Assembly: GCF_900101675.1 (NCBI RefSeq)
Contig: NZ_FNKG01000001.1
Location: forward strand, 913,378-977,377
Direction: 5' to 3'
Length of the DNA stretch: 64,000 bases
DNA from: Curtobacterium sp. UNCCL20
Lineage (GTDB): Bacteria; Actinomycetota; Actinomycetes; Actinomycetales; Microbacteriaceae
Position 1 is the stretch's first letter. Each line of letters starts with the position of its first letter. Below, piece after piece: positions 50,249 through 59,064 of the stretch. A program made the translations under genes and the position numbers. The notes beneath the pieces were generated by a model, which ran no database searches, was not told where the DNA came from, and saw only the letters and a program-made list of their open reading frames with translations.

Positions 50249-52078
50249 TCACTCGCCGGGGTCGGCCTCGCCAGCCATCTCCTCGATCGTCAGCGCAGCC
50301 TGGATGAGCGCGAGGTGGGACAGACCCTGCGGGAGGTTCCCCATGAAGGTGCCGTCCTCGCTGATCATCTCGCTGAGCAGTCCGACGTCGTTCCCCTGGT
50401 CGACCGCGTCGTCCATCAGCGAGCGGGCGTCGTCCACCCGCCCGACGCAGGCCATCGCGGCGGCGAGCCAGAACGAGCACGCCACGAACGGGGACTCCTC
50501 GTCCTCGATGCCGGAGTACCGGTAGACGAGCGGCCCGTGCTGGAGTTCGCGCTGGATCGCCTCGATCGTCGAGGCCATCCGCGGTCCCCGGTCGAAGGAC
50601 GACATCGCGTGCAGCAGGATCGAGGTGTCGAGCGCGTCGGTGTCCGGGTGCATGACGTAGTGGCCGAGTTCCTCGTTCCAGCCGTGCTCGGCGACCCACT
50701 GCTCGATGAGTTCGCGGTTCTCCACCCACTTGTCGCGCGGGCCGTCGATCATGCCGGCGTCGTGCAGCTCGACCGCGGCGTCGAGCGCCTGCCAGCACCC
50801 GATCTTGCTCGTCGTGTAGTGGTGCGCTTCCTCGAGCTCCCACATGCCGGAGTCCGGCTCGACCCAGCGGTGGCAGGCGTCGTCCGCCAGGTCCTGCAGC
50901 ACCTTCGCCGTCTTCCGGTCGAGGATGTTGCCGGCGCTGACGTACTGCCGCATGATCGCGAAGACGTCGCCCCAGACGCCGAGCTGGAGCTGGTCGCCGG
51001 CGCGGTTGCCGATGGTGACGGGGCCGATGCCGTTCCAGCCCGGCACGTCACGTTCCTCGACGCCCTCGGTCTTCGAGCCGTCGAGGCCGTAGAAGATCGG
51101 CATCGTCTCGTCGTGTTCGGCGATGGTGCGCATCACCCACGACACCGCGGCGTGGGTCTCCTCGCGCAGGCCGAAGCGGGTGAGCGCGTGCACCGTGTAG
51201 GCGAGGTCGCGGACCCACGCGAACCGGTAGTCCCAGTTCTTCCCACCGTGCCGGTTCTCCGGCAGGCTCGTCGTCGGTGCGGCGGCGATCGCACCGGTGG
51301 GGGAGAAGATGAGCAGCTTCAGCGCGAGGGCGCTGCGCTGGACGGCGTCGGACCAGGGCCCGTCGTACTGGAACTCCTCCGACCACTTCGACCAGTTCGC
51401 GATCGTGCGGTCGACCCCCTCGAGGCTGCGCTCCGGGTCGGGCAGGAAGATCGGTTCGTCGTAGGTGCCGACGACCGTCAGGATCGACTTCGACCCGGCG
51501 TCCGTCGAGAAGCGTCCGGAGAAGCGGGGCCCGTCGTCGTGCACGGGGTCGAAGCCCTGCTGGACGATCGCGATGGTGACGCCGTCGACGCCGATCACGG
51601 TGCCGTTCCCGGTGTCGAGGCGACGGGGTTCCGCCGTGTTCAGGATCGTGCCGGGGACCACCGCCCACTCCATCTCGACCGTCCCGTCGACACCTTCGAC
51701 GCACCGTCCGATCTCGGCCCACGGCAGGCGACCCGCGACACCGGTGACCATCGCGTCCGTCACGGTCGCCGTCCCGGTCGGGGTGGTCCACGTCGTCACG
51801 AGCACGTTCGTTCCCGGGAGGTACTCGCGTGAGACCTCGGCCTCGCCGTCGACCGGTCGGAGCGCGATGTGCCCACCGTGCTCGGCGTCGAGGATGCTCG
51901 CGAAGACCGGGGGCGCGTCCATCGACGGGATCGGCAGCCAGTCGATCCGGCCGTCGAGGGCGATGAGCGCGACCGTCCGCCCGTCACCGATCGCGCCGTA
52001 GGAACGCAGCGGCACGTAGCCGTCGGTGCGCTCCTCGTTGTCGACCGCGTCGGGGGTGTCTCGGGTGCGCTCCGTCAT
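50249..52078 (-). CDS. Glycoside hydrolase family 15 (glucoamylase/trehalase-like)
   Basis: This 609-aa inverting glycosidase has an N-terminal beta-sandwich domain (residues 20-240) with RSYGAIGDGRTVALIALDGRIDW. An (alpha/alpha)6 barrel follows, with ENRHGGKNWDYRFAWVRDLAY near 275 and the acid-bearing EWDSGMWELEE-like block (VEPDSGMWELEEAHHY) near 415. No signal peptide is present, so it acts inside the cell on glucan, trehalose or related glucosides. In mycobacteria such a protein is a trehalase. Confidence 0.85.
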   Translation of the reverse strand: MTERTRDTPDAVDNEERTDGYVPLRSYGAIGDGRTVALIALDGRIDWLPIPSMDAPPVFASILDAEHGGHIALRPVDGEAEVSREYLPGTNVLVTTWTTPTGTATVTDAMVTGVAGRLPWAEIGRCVEGVDGTVEMEWAVVPGTILNTAEPRRLDTGNGTVIGVDGVTIAIVQQGFDPVHDDGPRFSGRFSTDAGSKSILTVVGTYDEPIFLPDPERSLEGVDRTIANWSKWSEEFQYDGPWSDAVQRSALALKLLIFSPTGAIAAAPTTSLPENRHGGKNWDYRFAWVRDLAYTVHALTRFGLREETHAAVSWVMRTIAEHDETMPIFYGLDGSKTEGVEERDVPGWNGIGPVTIGNRAGDQLQLGVWGDVFAIMRQYVSAGNILDRKTAKVLQDLADDACHRWVEPDSGMWELEEAHHYTTSKIGCWQALDAAVELHDAGMIDGPRDKWVENRELIEQWVAEHGWNEELGHYVMHPDTDALDTSILLHAMSSFDRGPRMASTIEAIQRELQHGPLVYRYSGIEDEESPFVACSFWLAAAMACVGRVDDARSLMDDAVDQGNDVGLLSEMISEDGTFMGNLPQGLSHLALIQAALTIEEMAGEADPGE

Positions 52079-52190
52079 GCACCCAGACTGCCCCGGACCT
52101 GCTCCGAGCCATCAGGCGGACGTACCCCGCTGTGGAGGACGCACCACGAGCCTCCAGGGTGTGGACAACCGGCGACACGCCCGACGTGAC

Positions 52191-52220
52191 TTGTGCACCC
52201 CGGGCGTGTCCCACTACTGT
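52191..52220 (+). promoter_or_regulatory. Promoter of the small ORF / rtcB leader
   Basis: TTGTGC (52191-52196), an 18-bp spacer and TACTGT (52215-52220) match a housekeeping promoter. It reads toward the 35-aa ORF and rtcB. Confidence 0.5.
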
Positions 52221-52275
52221 CGACCTCCTGCCCACCGGCAGACCGCCCGCCCCGGGCACCTTCGGAAGGACCGCC

Positions 52276-52383
52276 ATGCGCACCGCGCAGTATCGCGAAC
52301 ACCGCGTCGAGCTCCAGCTCGCCGTGCTCGCCGTGCTGCCCGAACAGCGCAGTGAGCAGCAGTCCCTCCGGAACCCCGCGTAG
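52276..52383 (+). CDS. 35-residue leader ORF upstream of rtcB
   Basis: The frame reads MRTAQYREHRVELQLAVLAV and ends LPEQRSEQQSLRNPA. The ATG has a GGAAGGACC site at proper spacing, and a promoter lies 55 bp upstream. It is followed by a GC-rich hairpin and repeats before rtcB at 52613. It could be a microprotein, or a leader peptide that controls the ligase. No known motif is seen. Confidence 0.5.
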   Translation: MRTAQYREHRVELQLAVLAVLPEQRSEQQSLRNPA

Positions 52384-52451
52384 GCACGCGACGTCACCAG
52401 ACGCCCCGTGCCCACCCGGCCCGGGGCGTTCGTCTCGCTGTCCCTCCTCGT

Positions 52452-52526
52452 CCGCCACACCGGCGGTGCCCCGCCAGTCGCGCGGAGCCCCGCCACACCG
52501 GCGGAGCCCGCCAGTCGCGCGGAGCC
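52452..52526. repeat. Tandem 37/38-bp GC-rich repeat before rtcB
   Basis: Two copies (52452-52489 and 52490-52526) begin CCGCCACACCGGCGG, which itself folds as CCGCC-ACACC-GGCGG, and end GTCGCGCGGAGCC. A third partial copy follows. Confidence 0.75.
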
Positions 52527-52612
52527 CCGCCACCGCGGTGGCCTGGGAGGACAGCCGGCAGCCGCCTCGGACCGTCATCGAAGACCGTCACGAACGAAAG
52601 CGAGACGACACC

Positions 52613-53779
52613 ATGGAGAAGATCACCGGCCGGCTGCTGAGCTGGGCCTCGATGCTCGAGGAGAACACGGAGCAGCAGGCCCGCACGACCGCTCGCATGC
52701 CGTTCGTGTTCCCGCACCTGGCCCTCATGCCGGACGCCCACCTCGGCCTCGGCGCCACCGTGGGCTCGGTCATCCCGACCCTCGGCGCGATCATGCCGGC
52801 GGCCGTCGGCGTGGACATCGGCTGCGGCATGATCGCGGTCCGGACCCAGTTCACGAAGGGCGACCTGCCCACCGACCTGCAGGGGCTGCGCGAGCAGATC
52901 GAGCGGGCCATCCCGCTGTCCGCGGGCGCGTCGAACCGGAAGATCGTCGCCACCGCCGAGCCCCGCATCGCGGAGCTCGAGACGATGGCGGAGGCTGCCG
53001 GCTTCGACCCCGCGGGCGCGCACGGCGGGTGGCGGAACCAGCTCGGGACGCTCGGGTCCGGCAACCACTTCATCGAGGTCTCCCTCGACGAGCAGGACCG
53101 GGTCTGGCTGTTCCTGCACTCCGGGTCACGCGGCGTCGGGAACAAGATCGCCCAGCGGCACATCAGGGTCGCGAAGAAGGCGATGGAGCGGTGGTGGATC
53201 GAGCTGCCGGACCCCGACCTGGCGTACCTCGTCGAGGGCACGCCCGAGTTCGACCGGTACATCGCCGAGCTGCGGTGGGCGCAGCACTTCGCGCTCCTCA
53301 ACCGCGAGGAGATGATGGACCGGGTCGTCCGGCAGCTGCGCGAGGTCATGGACTCCCCCGTCGAGGAGCTCGAGCGGATCAACTGCCACCACAACTTCAC
53401 GCAGCGCGAGACGCACTGGGGGAAGTCCGTGTGGGTGTCCCGGAAGGGTGCGATCCAGGCGAAGGCGGGGCAGCCCGGCCTGATCCCCGGGTCGATGGGC
53501 ACCGCGTCGTACGTCGTCGAGGGCCTCGGCAACAAGCCGTCGCTCGAGTCGTCGCCGCACGGTGCCGGGCGGCTGTACTCGCGGTCGGCGGCACGGCGGA
53601 CGTTCACGCACGACGAGCTCCGGGCGGCCATGGTCGGCATCGAGTACCGCGACACCGACGCGTTCCTCGACGAGATCCCGGCGGCGTACAAGCCGATCGA
53701 CCAGGTGATGGCGGACGCCGCCGACCTCGTGTCGATCCGGCACACGCTGCGGCAGGTCGTCAACGTGAAGGGTGACTGA
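52613..53779 (+). CDS. rtcB: RtcB family RNA-splicing ligase
   Basis: This 388-aa enzyme joins RNA 2',3'-cyclic phosphate or 3'-phosphate ends to 5'-OH ends with GTP and manganese. The conserved order is present: DIGCGM at 68-73 (metal Asp and Cys), GSGNHFIEV near 145, HSGSRGVG near 168, HHNF near 262, and the guanylylated His316 in SPHGAGRLYSR. There is no rtcA, rtcR or archease gene next to it. ATG 52613 is the first start before the conserved opening. A dispersed-repeat hairpin follows the gene. Confidence 0.93.
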   Translation: MEKITGRLLSWASMLEENTEQQARTTARMPFVFPHLALMPDAHLGLGATVGSVIPTLGAIMPAAVGVDIGCGMIAVRTQFTKGDLPTDLQGLREQIERAIPLSAGASNRKIVATAEPRIAELETMAEAAGFDPAGAHGGWRNQLGTLGSGNHFIEVSLDEQDRVWLFLHSGSRGVGNKIAQRHIRVAKKAMERWWIELPDPDLAYLVEGTPEFDRYIAELRWAQHFALLNREEMMDRVVRQLREVMDSPVEELERINCHHNFTQRETHWGKSVWVSRKGAIQAKAGQPGLIPGSMGTASYVVEGLGNKPSLESSPHGAGRLYSRSAARRTFTHDELRAAMVGIEYRDTDAFLDEIPAAYKPIDQVMADAADLVSIRHTLRQVVNVKGD

Positions 53780-53800
53780 GCCGAGTCCACGACCGGACCC

Positions 53801-53832
53801 GGAGGCACGGGGCACACCCGCCCCGTGCCTCC
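53801..53832 (+). terminator. Dispersed-repeat hairpin after rtcB
   Basis: GGAGGCACGGGGC (53801-53813) and GCCCCGTGCCTCC (53820-53832) are perfect 13-bp arms around ACACCC, 22 bp past the stop. It is a two-armed copy of the dispersed element in terminator position. Confidence 0.65.
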
Positions 53833-53902
53833 AGCCCGGCAGACGGCTGGGACTGACGTCCCCTGCCGGACAGGGCGCCAGCCGTCGGGCACGCTCGATG
53901 GC

Positions 53903-54736
53903 GTGAGTGAGCAGGCGGAACAGGCGGCCCGGAAGACGGGACGCGAAGCGAAGCGGGTGGCGGACAGCCGGTGGTTCGAGGTGACGGCGCGCGCCGGGTT
54001 CGTCGGGAGCGGCATCGTGCACCTGCTGATCGGGTACCTGGCGATCCTGCTCGGGGCCGGCAGCGGTTCGTCCGGCGGTGAGACCGACCAGTCCGGCGCC
54101 CTGCAGCAGATCGCAGCGGTGCCGGGCGGGGTCGTCCTGCTCTGGCTCGTCGCCGTCGCCACCGCTGCGCTCACGATCCGCCTGGTGGTCGAGGCCGTCG
54201 TGGGTGGGCGGACCGACAGCGCCCGCGCCTGGGGCAACCGCCTGAAGAACATCGGCAAGGCCGTGGTCTACGGGATCATCGCGTACTCCGCGGCGTCGTA
54301 CGCGGTCGGTGCCGGCAAGAGCTCCAGCGGGTCGAGCCGGAGTGCGGCGGCGAAGGCCCTGGCCACGCCGGGCGGGGTGTTCCTGCTGCTCCTCGTCGCC
54401 GCCGTCGCGATCGCGATCGGCATCGGCCTCGTCGTGATCGGGTGCCGGCGGACCTTCTGGAAGCAGCTCGTCCGTCCGCGGCAGCCGCTCGAGCGGGTCG
54501 TCACCGTGCTCGGCGTGGTCGGGTACGTCCTGAAGGGCCTCGCGGTCGTGATCGTCGGCGTCCTCATCGCCGTCGCCGGGTTCCGGAGCGACCCGGACCA
54601 GGCGACCGGGCTGGACGGGGCGTTCGATGCGCTCCGGAGCATGCCCGGTGGGGTGTTCGTCCTGGTGGCGATCGGCATCGGGTTCCTGGCGTTCGGCGTC
54701 TACAGCTTCTTCCGCGCCCGGTACGCCCGCCTCTGA
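53903..54736 (+). CDS. DUF1206 membrane protein
   Basis: This 277-aa protein has three repeats of a two-helix unit, six helices in all. Each starts with an aromatic-basic helix and a G-rich first helix (FEVTARAGFVGSGIVHLLIG near 27, KNIGKAVVYGIIAYSA near 115, VTVLGVVGYVLKGLAVVIVG near 207), the DUF1206 pattern. Function is unknown. The GTG at 53903 is chosen because it gives the typical short polar leader; an upstream GTG at 53825 would run through the hairpin. Confidence 0.8.
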   Translation: MSEQAEQAARKTGREAKRVADSRWFEVTARAGFVGSGIVHLLIGYLAILLGAGSGSSGGETDQSGALQQIAAVPGGVVLLWLVAVATAALTIRLVVEAVVGGRTDSARAWGNRLKNIGKAVVYGIIAYSAASYAVGAGKSSSGSSRSAAAKALATPGGVFLLLLVAAVAIAIGIGLVVIGCRRTFWKQLVRPRQPLERVVTVLGVVGYVLKGLAVVIVGVLIAVAGFRSDPDQATGLDGAFDALRSMPGGVFVLVAIGIGFLAFGVYSFFRARYARL

Positions 54737-54738
54737 TC

Positions 54739-54779
54739 CGGGACCGGGACCGGGACCGGGGCCGGGACAGGGACCGCGG
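54739..54779. repeat. GGGACC hexamer tract
   Basis: Five to six imperfect tandem copies of GGGACC/CCGGGA fill the start of the 101-bp gap after the DUF1206 gene. A GC hairpin CCGCGGGG...CCCGCGGG follows. Confidence 0.7.
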
Positions 54780-54837
54780 GGCCGCTGCATCCCGCGGGCT
54801 GTGGGGGCGCGGACCTCGCCCGCGGTAGGAACGGGAC

Positions 54838-55713
54838 ATGACCGAGCGCGCCACCACCGGACCAGCCACCGTCTTCTCCGACGCCGGAGCCGTCCTCGTC
54901 GAGAGCATCGTCTGGGATCCCGCCGCCGAGCACCTGCTGTGGACCGACATCACCCTGGGGACGCTCACCACGTCGAACGCGGCCGGGCACGTCGAGTCGA
55001 GCGTCCCGCTGCCTCCACCGCTCGCGAGCTTCCAGCCCCGTGCGGGCGGCGGCTGGGTCGCGGCCCTCGGCGACTCCGTCGTGGTCACCGATGCCCGCGG
55101 CACGATCGAGCGGGAGATCGCCCGGGTGGCGCACACCACCGAGGGGAACCGGTTCAACGAGGGGAAGTGCGACCCGTTCGGCCGGTTCCTCGTCGGCAGC
55201 ATGAACGTCACCACGGGGGAGCCCGACGCGGCGCTCTACTCGGTGGAACCGGACGGCGCGATCCGGGTCCTCCGCGGCGGCTTCGGCGTGACGAACGGCA
55301 TCGAGTGGTCTGAGGACGGCAGTGTGATGTACGTCACGGACACGAGCACGTCGACGATCTACCGGGGGTCCTACGGCCCGGACGGTGAACTCGGCGAACT
55401 CGAACCGTTCATCGTCGGCGCCGCGCACGACGGCCTCGTCCGCGACGACGAGGGCTGCTCCTGGAGCGCGATCTACGGCGGCGGCCGGGTCGAGCGGTAC
55501 GGTCCGGACGGGTCGCACCTCGAGACGGTGGAGCTGCCCGCGCCGAACGTCACGTCGGTGGCGTTCGGTGGGCCGGACATGTCGACGCTCTTCGTCGGGA
55601 CGGCGCGCGAGAACGCCTCCGAGGAGGACCTCGAGCAGCACCCGCACGCTGGCGCGGTGTTCGCGGTGCCGACGAGGGTGCACGGCTTCCCCGCGAACAC
55701 GTTCGCCGGCTGA
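54838..55713 (+). CDS. SMP-30/gluconolactonase-like protein
   Basis: This 291-aa six-bladed propeller has the SMP-30 metal-site residues: Glu22 in VESIVWDP, the NRFNEGKCDPFGRFLVG block near 100, TNGIEWSEDGSVMY near 150 and GGGRVERYGPDG near 205. The family hydrolyses sugar lactones with a divalent metal. Its pathway here is unknown. A TAGGAA near the ATG may be its -10 box. Confidence 0.85.
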   Translation: MTERATTGPATVFSDAGAVLVESIVWDPAAEHLLWTDITLGTLTTSNAAGHVESSVPLPPPLASFQPRAGGGWVAALGDSVVVTDARGTIEREIARVAHTTEGNRFNEGKCDPFGRFLVGSMNVTTGEPDAALYSVEPDGAIRVLRGGFGVTNGIEWSEDGSVMYVTDTSTSTIYRGSYGPDGELGELEPFIVGAAHDGLVRDDEGCSWSAIYGGGRVERYGPDGSHLETVELPAPNVTSVAFGGPDMSTLFVGTARENASEEDLEQHPHAGAVFAVPTRVHGFPANTFAG

Positions 55714-55810
55714 CCAGCCGGGTCGGCTGAGTCGGCTGACAGCCCTCCGGGCAGGTCCCCGGCTGCGGCGGCGGGTATCCTGGGCGACCGCCCGACCCGA
55801 GGAGACCGAA

Positions 55811-56890
55811 GTGAACGACGAGCACCCGGCAGCCACCCCGGACCCGGCGAGCGCCCTCGCCCGGGCAGGGGACGCGGACGTCACCGTCGAGGTCGACCGG
55901 GTCCGCGTGGACGGCACCTACGTCCGCGTCAGCTCGATCGGCGAGCCCGGTGAGCGGGCCTTCGTCCTGGTCGCGGGCCTCGGCATCGCCGCCACGTACT
56001 ACGAGCGGCTCGCCCCGCACCTCAACGAGAACGGCCCGGTCCACGCGCTCGACCTCCCGGGGTTCGCCGGGGTCCCGCGCTTCCGGGGAGCGGTGTCGAT
56101 CGAGCGGTACGCCGACGCGGTCGAACACGTCCTCGACGAACTCGGGCTCGTCGACCCGGTGCTGGTCGGGCACTCGATGGGCACCCAGGTCGTGACCGAG
56201 GTCGCGGCACGTCGCCCGGAGCTGTCGGACCTCGTCCTGATCAGCCCGGTCGTCGACTCGAAGGCCCGCACGGTCCGGCAGTCGGCGTTCCGGTTCCTGC
56301 GGTCGACCCTGCACGAGCCGGCGGCGGTCCGTTGGCACGGCATCACCGCCTACGCGCTGTGCGGGTGGCACTGGTTCTCGAAGGTGCTGCCCCGGATGAT
56401 CGCGTTCCCGATCGAGGAGCGTGCCGCGCACGTGCAGGCGCGCACGCTCATCGTCCGTGGGGAGCACGACGCGATGGTGCCGCGGGACTGGGTGCGTCGC
56501 CTGGCGCGGGTGTTCCCGTACGCGGTCCTCCGCGAGGTCGTCGACGGTGCCCACTCGGTCATGCACGCGCAGGCTGACGCCGTCGCCCAGCTCGCGGTGG
56601 CGCACGTCGACCGGCAGCTGCCGGACCGCGGTGTGTCGTCGCTGCAGCGGGTGCGCGACGACTCGACCGCCTCGGACCTGGCGCGCCTGAGTCCGCGGGA
56701 CGCGTGGCTGCTCGTGAAGTCACGGGTCGTCGAGCTGGTCGGCATGGCACGGAACGACGACGAGACACTCGAGGCGGCCAAGTCCGCGCACGCGGTCGCG
56801 ATGGCGGACGGCGACGACCTGCCGGTCGACCCGGCGGATCGCCGTGCGGTCGTCGACGCGGTCGCCCCGGAGACCCGAGACGCGAACTGA
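55811..56890 (+). CDS. Alpha/beta-fold hydrolase
   Basis: This 359-aa protein has the hydrolase fold: FVLVAGLGIAATYYERLAPHL near 50, the nucleophile elbow LVGHSMGTQV (Ser near 120), an acid in TLIVRGEHDAMVP near 222 and the histidine in VVDGAHSVMHAQ near 253. A C-terminal extension of about 80 residues (from LPDRGVSSLQRV) is helical and outside the family core. The substrate is unknown. The GTG follows GAGGAGACC. Confidence 0.83.
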   Translation: MNDEHPAATPDPASALARAGDADVTVEVDRVRVDGTYVRVSSIGEPGERAFVLVAGLGIAATYYERLAPHLNENGPVHALDLPGFAGVPRFRGAVSIERYADAVEHVLDELGLVDPVLVGHSMGTQVVTEVAARRPELSDLVLISPVVDSKARTVRQSAFRFLRSTLHEPAAVRWHGITAYALCGWHWFSKVLPRMIAFPIEERAAHVQARTLIVRGEHDAMVPRDWVRRLARVFPYAVLREVVDGAHSVMHAQADAVAQLAVAHVDRQLPDRGVSSLQRVRDDSTASDLARLSPRDAWLLVKSRVVELVGMARNDDETLEAAKSAHAVAMADGDDLPVDPADRRAVVDAVAPETRDAN

Positions 56891-56923
56891 CCACGCACCG
56901 CACCACGCGTGCACCGGTCGCAA

Positions 56924-56976
56924 CGGCCTGGAGGCCCGTGGCCGGTTCCGAGAACCGGCCACGGGCCTCCAGGCCG
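56924..56976. terminator. Perfect 24-bp hairpin between convergent genes
   Basis: The arms 56924-56947 and 56953-56976 are exact inverses around a CCGAG loop. Both ends carry the dispersed-repeat core (CGGCCTGGAGGCC). It is the longest copy in the window and lies between the stops of the hydrolase and the FAD reductase, so it probably ends both transcripts. Confidence 0.8.
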
Positions 56977-57002
56977 TCACGTCCAGGACGCGGGCCGACT
57001 GA

Positions 57003-58196
57003 TCAGGGCGTGATGCGGCCCGGCAGCATGTCGGGCGTGAGCGCGTGCGCGTCGGCGAGGACCTTGCGGGCCTCGTCCGTCTTGTCCCACACGTTCCAGA
57101 GCAGCACGCCGCGCACCAGTTCGTCGTCGTCGAGGTAGTAGACGACGCCGGTGACCGTCGGTTCCTGCCAGTCCTCGAGCGTGCGGAGGTTCGTCGTGAC
57201 CTGGCCCACTGCCTCGTACCCCATGTCGAAGACGTCGGAGTAGAACATCGGCGTGTGGTCGTACGTCTCGTCGGCGTCCGCGAGGTTCCGGCCGGCCTGG
57301 CGACCTTGCTGCTGTGCGTTGTCGACGTGCTCGACCCGGCGCGTGCCGAGGATCCGGTCCGGGTACTCGGCGACGTCACCGGCGGCGAAGATCGAGTCGT
57401 CGTCGGTGAGGAGCGTCGAGGTGACCACGATGCCGTCGCGGACGGTGAGTCCGGCGTCGGCGGCGAGCTGCGTGGCGGGTTCGATGCCGAGCCCGGCGAC
57501 GACCGCGTCGGCCTGCACGGTGGAGCCGTCGTCGAGCGTCAGCGTGACGCCGTCCGCCGTCTCCGTGCCGGCCTCAACGCGTCGCCCGGTGCGGAGCTCG
57601 ACGCCGTGGTCGGTGAACCGCCGCTGGAACGCATGCGCGAGGTCCTCCGGGAACATCCGTCCACCGACGACCTCGTCCGGGTCGACCAGCGTGACGCGTG
57701 CGCCGTTCTGGACGATGCCCGCGGCGATCTCGGTTCCGATGTAGCTGCCACCGACGACCGCGACGTGCGCTCCGGCGTCGGCGAGTTCCCGCAGGCGGCG
57801 GTAGTCCGTCGCACTGCGGTAGTCGAGGACGCGGTCCGACGGGGCGAGCCCCGGGAGTTCGCGGGGTTTGCCGCCGGTAGCCAGCAGCAGCCGCTCGTAC
57901 CCGTGGGTCGCCCCGTCGGTCGTCGTGACCGTCTTCGCTGCCCGGTCGATCGCCGTCACCGAGGTGCCCAGGAGGAACGTCGCGCCGGTCTCCTCGGTGT
58001 GCAGGTCGACCTTCTCGTCCCAGCTGAAGTCCGGGTCGGTCCACAGCTTCTTCGAGAGCGCCGGCCGCGCGTAGGGGCGGTCGACGTCCTCGCTGATGAT
58101 GCCGATCGATCCGTCCGGGTCGAGTTCGCGGACACCGCGGGCGGCCGCGTCGGCGACCATCCCGCCGCCGACGACGAGGTAGCGGAAGTCGGTCAT
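57003..58196 (-). CDS. FAD/NAD(P)-dependent oxidoreductase (ferredoxin/rubredoxin reductase type)
   Basis: This 397-aa flavoprotein has an N-terminal dinucleotide motif VVGGGMVADAAARGV, RPYARPALSKKLW near 42, the NAD motif VAVVGGSYIGTEIAAG near 143 and the FAD-binding DSIFAAGDVAEYPD near 268. Its family transfers electrons from NAD(P)H to a ferredoxin or other carrier. AGGAGG precedes the ATG. It lies 57 bp after an SDR gene on the same strand, and a Dps gene lies before that, suggesting a redox-stress set. Confidence 0.85.
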   Translation of the reverse strand: MTDFRYLVVGGGMVADAAARGVRELDPDGSIGIISEDVDRPYARPALSKKLWTDPDFSWDEKVDLHTEETGATFLLGTSVTAIDRAAKTVTTTDGATHGYERLLLATGGKPRELPGLAPSDRVLDYRSATDYRRLRELADAGAHVAVVGGSYIGTEIAAGIVQNGARVTLVDPDEVVGGRMFPEDLAHAFQRRFTDHGVELRTGRRVEAGTETADGVTLTLDDGSTVQADAVVAGLGIEPATQLAADAGLTVRDGIVVTSTLLTDDDSIFAAGDVAEYPDRILGTRRVEHVDNAQQQGRQAGRNLADADETYDHTPMFYSDVFDMGYEAVGQVTTNLRTLEDWQEPTVTGVVYYLDDDELVRGVLLWNVWDKTDEARKVLADAHALTPDMLPGRITP

Positions 58197-58253
58197 GGTG
58201 CCTCCTGGGGGTGGTGTGCGGTGACGGTGTGCGGGCGAGGTGTGCGGGTGAGG

Positions 58254-59054
58254 TCAGATCGTCGCGACCGAGCCGGAGTCGACCCGGTAGTTCGCGCCGT
58301 TGACGAAGCTGGCGAGCTCGGAGCACAGGAAGGCGACGACGTTCGCGACCTCTTCGGGTTCACCGCGGCGGCCGAGCTCCATGTACGGGCGCTCCTCCTC
58401 GAGGAAGCTGTCGATCGCCTCCTGGAAGCTCGTCCCGTTCTGCTCGGCGCGTTTCGTCATCATCGCGTCGGTCATCGGCGTGTGGATGAACGCCGGGCTG
58501 ACCGTGTTCACGAGCAGCCCCTCCGACGCGTACGAGCGCGAGAGGCCCTTGGCGAACGAGAGCACCCCGGCCTTGGCGGCGCAGTAGGGGAGTTCGTCGT
58601 CGTACGGCTGCGAGGCGTCCTCGGAGACCAGGTAGACGATGCGACCCCAGCCGCCCTGCCGCAGGTCCCCGATGAACTCACGGGTGATGCGGACCGGGCC
58701 CATCAGGTCGACGTCGATCGTCTCCAGCCAACCGGCCTCGTCGATCTCGTGGAACATGCCCTGGGCGCCGGTGACGCCGGAGGACTGCACGAGGATGTCG
58801 ATCTCGCCGACCGCATCGCGGACCTCCTCGTGGAGCGCCGCCAGGCTCTCGGCGCTCCGGACGTCCGCCGCGAACGCGCGCAGCCTGCCGTTCGGCGCCT
58901 CGAGCTGGTCGGCACTGTTGTCGAGCCGCGCCTGGTCGATGTCGGACACGACGACCGTCGCCCCCTCGGCGAGGAGGATGCGGGCGGTGTTCCAGCCGAT
59001 GCCGGAGTCGCCGCCGAAGACGAGCGCGGTCTTGCCCTGGATCCCGAGGTCCAC
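58254..59054 (-). CDS. SDR-family oxidoreductase
   Basis: This 266-aa enzyme has the SDR cofactor motif GGDSGIGWNTA near residue 15, the catalytic Ser region VYLVSEDASQ and YCAAKAG, with Asn-Tyr-Lys present. The C-terminal FVNGANYRVDSG is typical. The GTG start lies ten bases after the Dps stop and has GGCGGA upstream, so it is probably co-transcribed with dps. The substrate is unknown. Confidence 0.83.
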   Translation of the reverse strand: MDLGIQGKTALVFGGDSGIGWNTARILLAEGATVVVSDIDQARLDNSADQLEAPNGRLRAFAADVRSAESLAALHEEVRDAVGEIDILVQSSGVTGAQGMFHEIDEAGWLETIDVDLMGPVRITREFIGDLRQGGWGRIVYLVSEDASQPYDDELPYCAAKAGVLSFAKGLSRSYASEGLLVNTVSPAFIHTPMTDAMMTKRAEQNGTSFQEAIDSFLEEERPYMELGRRGEPEEVANVVAFLCSELASFVNGANYRVDSGSVATI

Positions 59055-59064
59055 GCAGTCCGCC

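Larger units (their letters stand above)
52079..52612. other. 534-bp region between GH15 and rtcB
   Basis: The region holds a promoter (52191-52220), a 35-aa ORF (52276-52383), a GACGCCCCG/CGGGGCGTT hairpin at about 52400-52430, and two tandem 37-38-bp GC-rich repeats (52452-52526). No longer gene is supportable. Confidence 0.6.
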
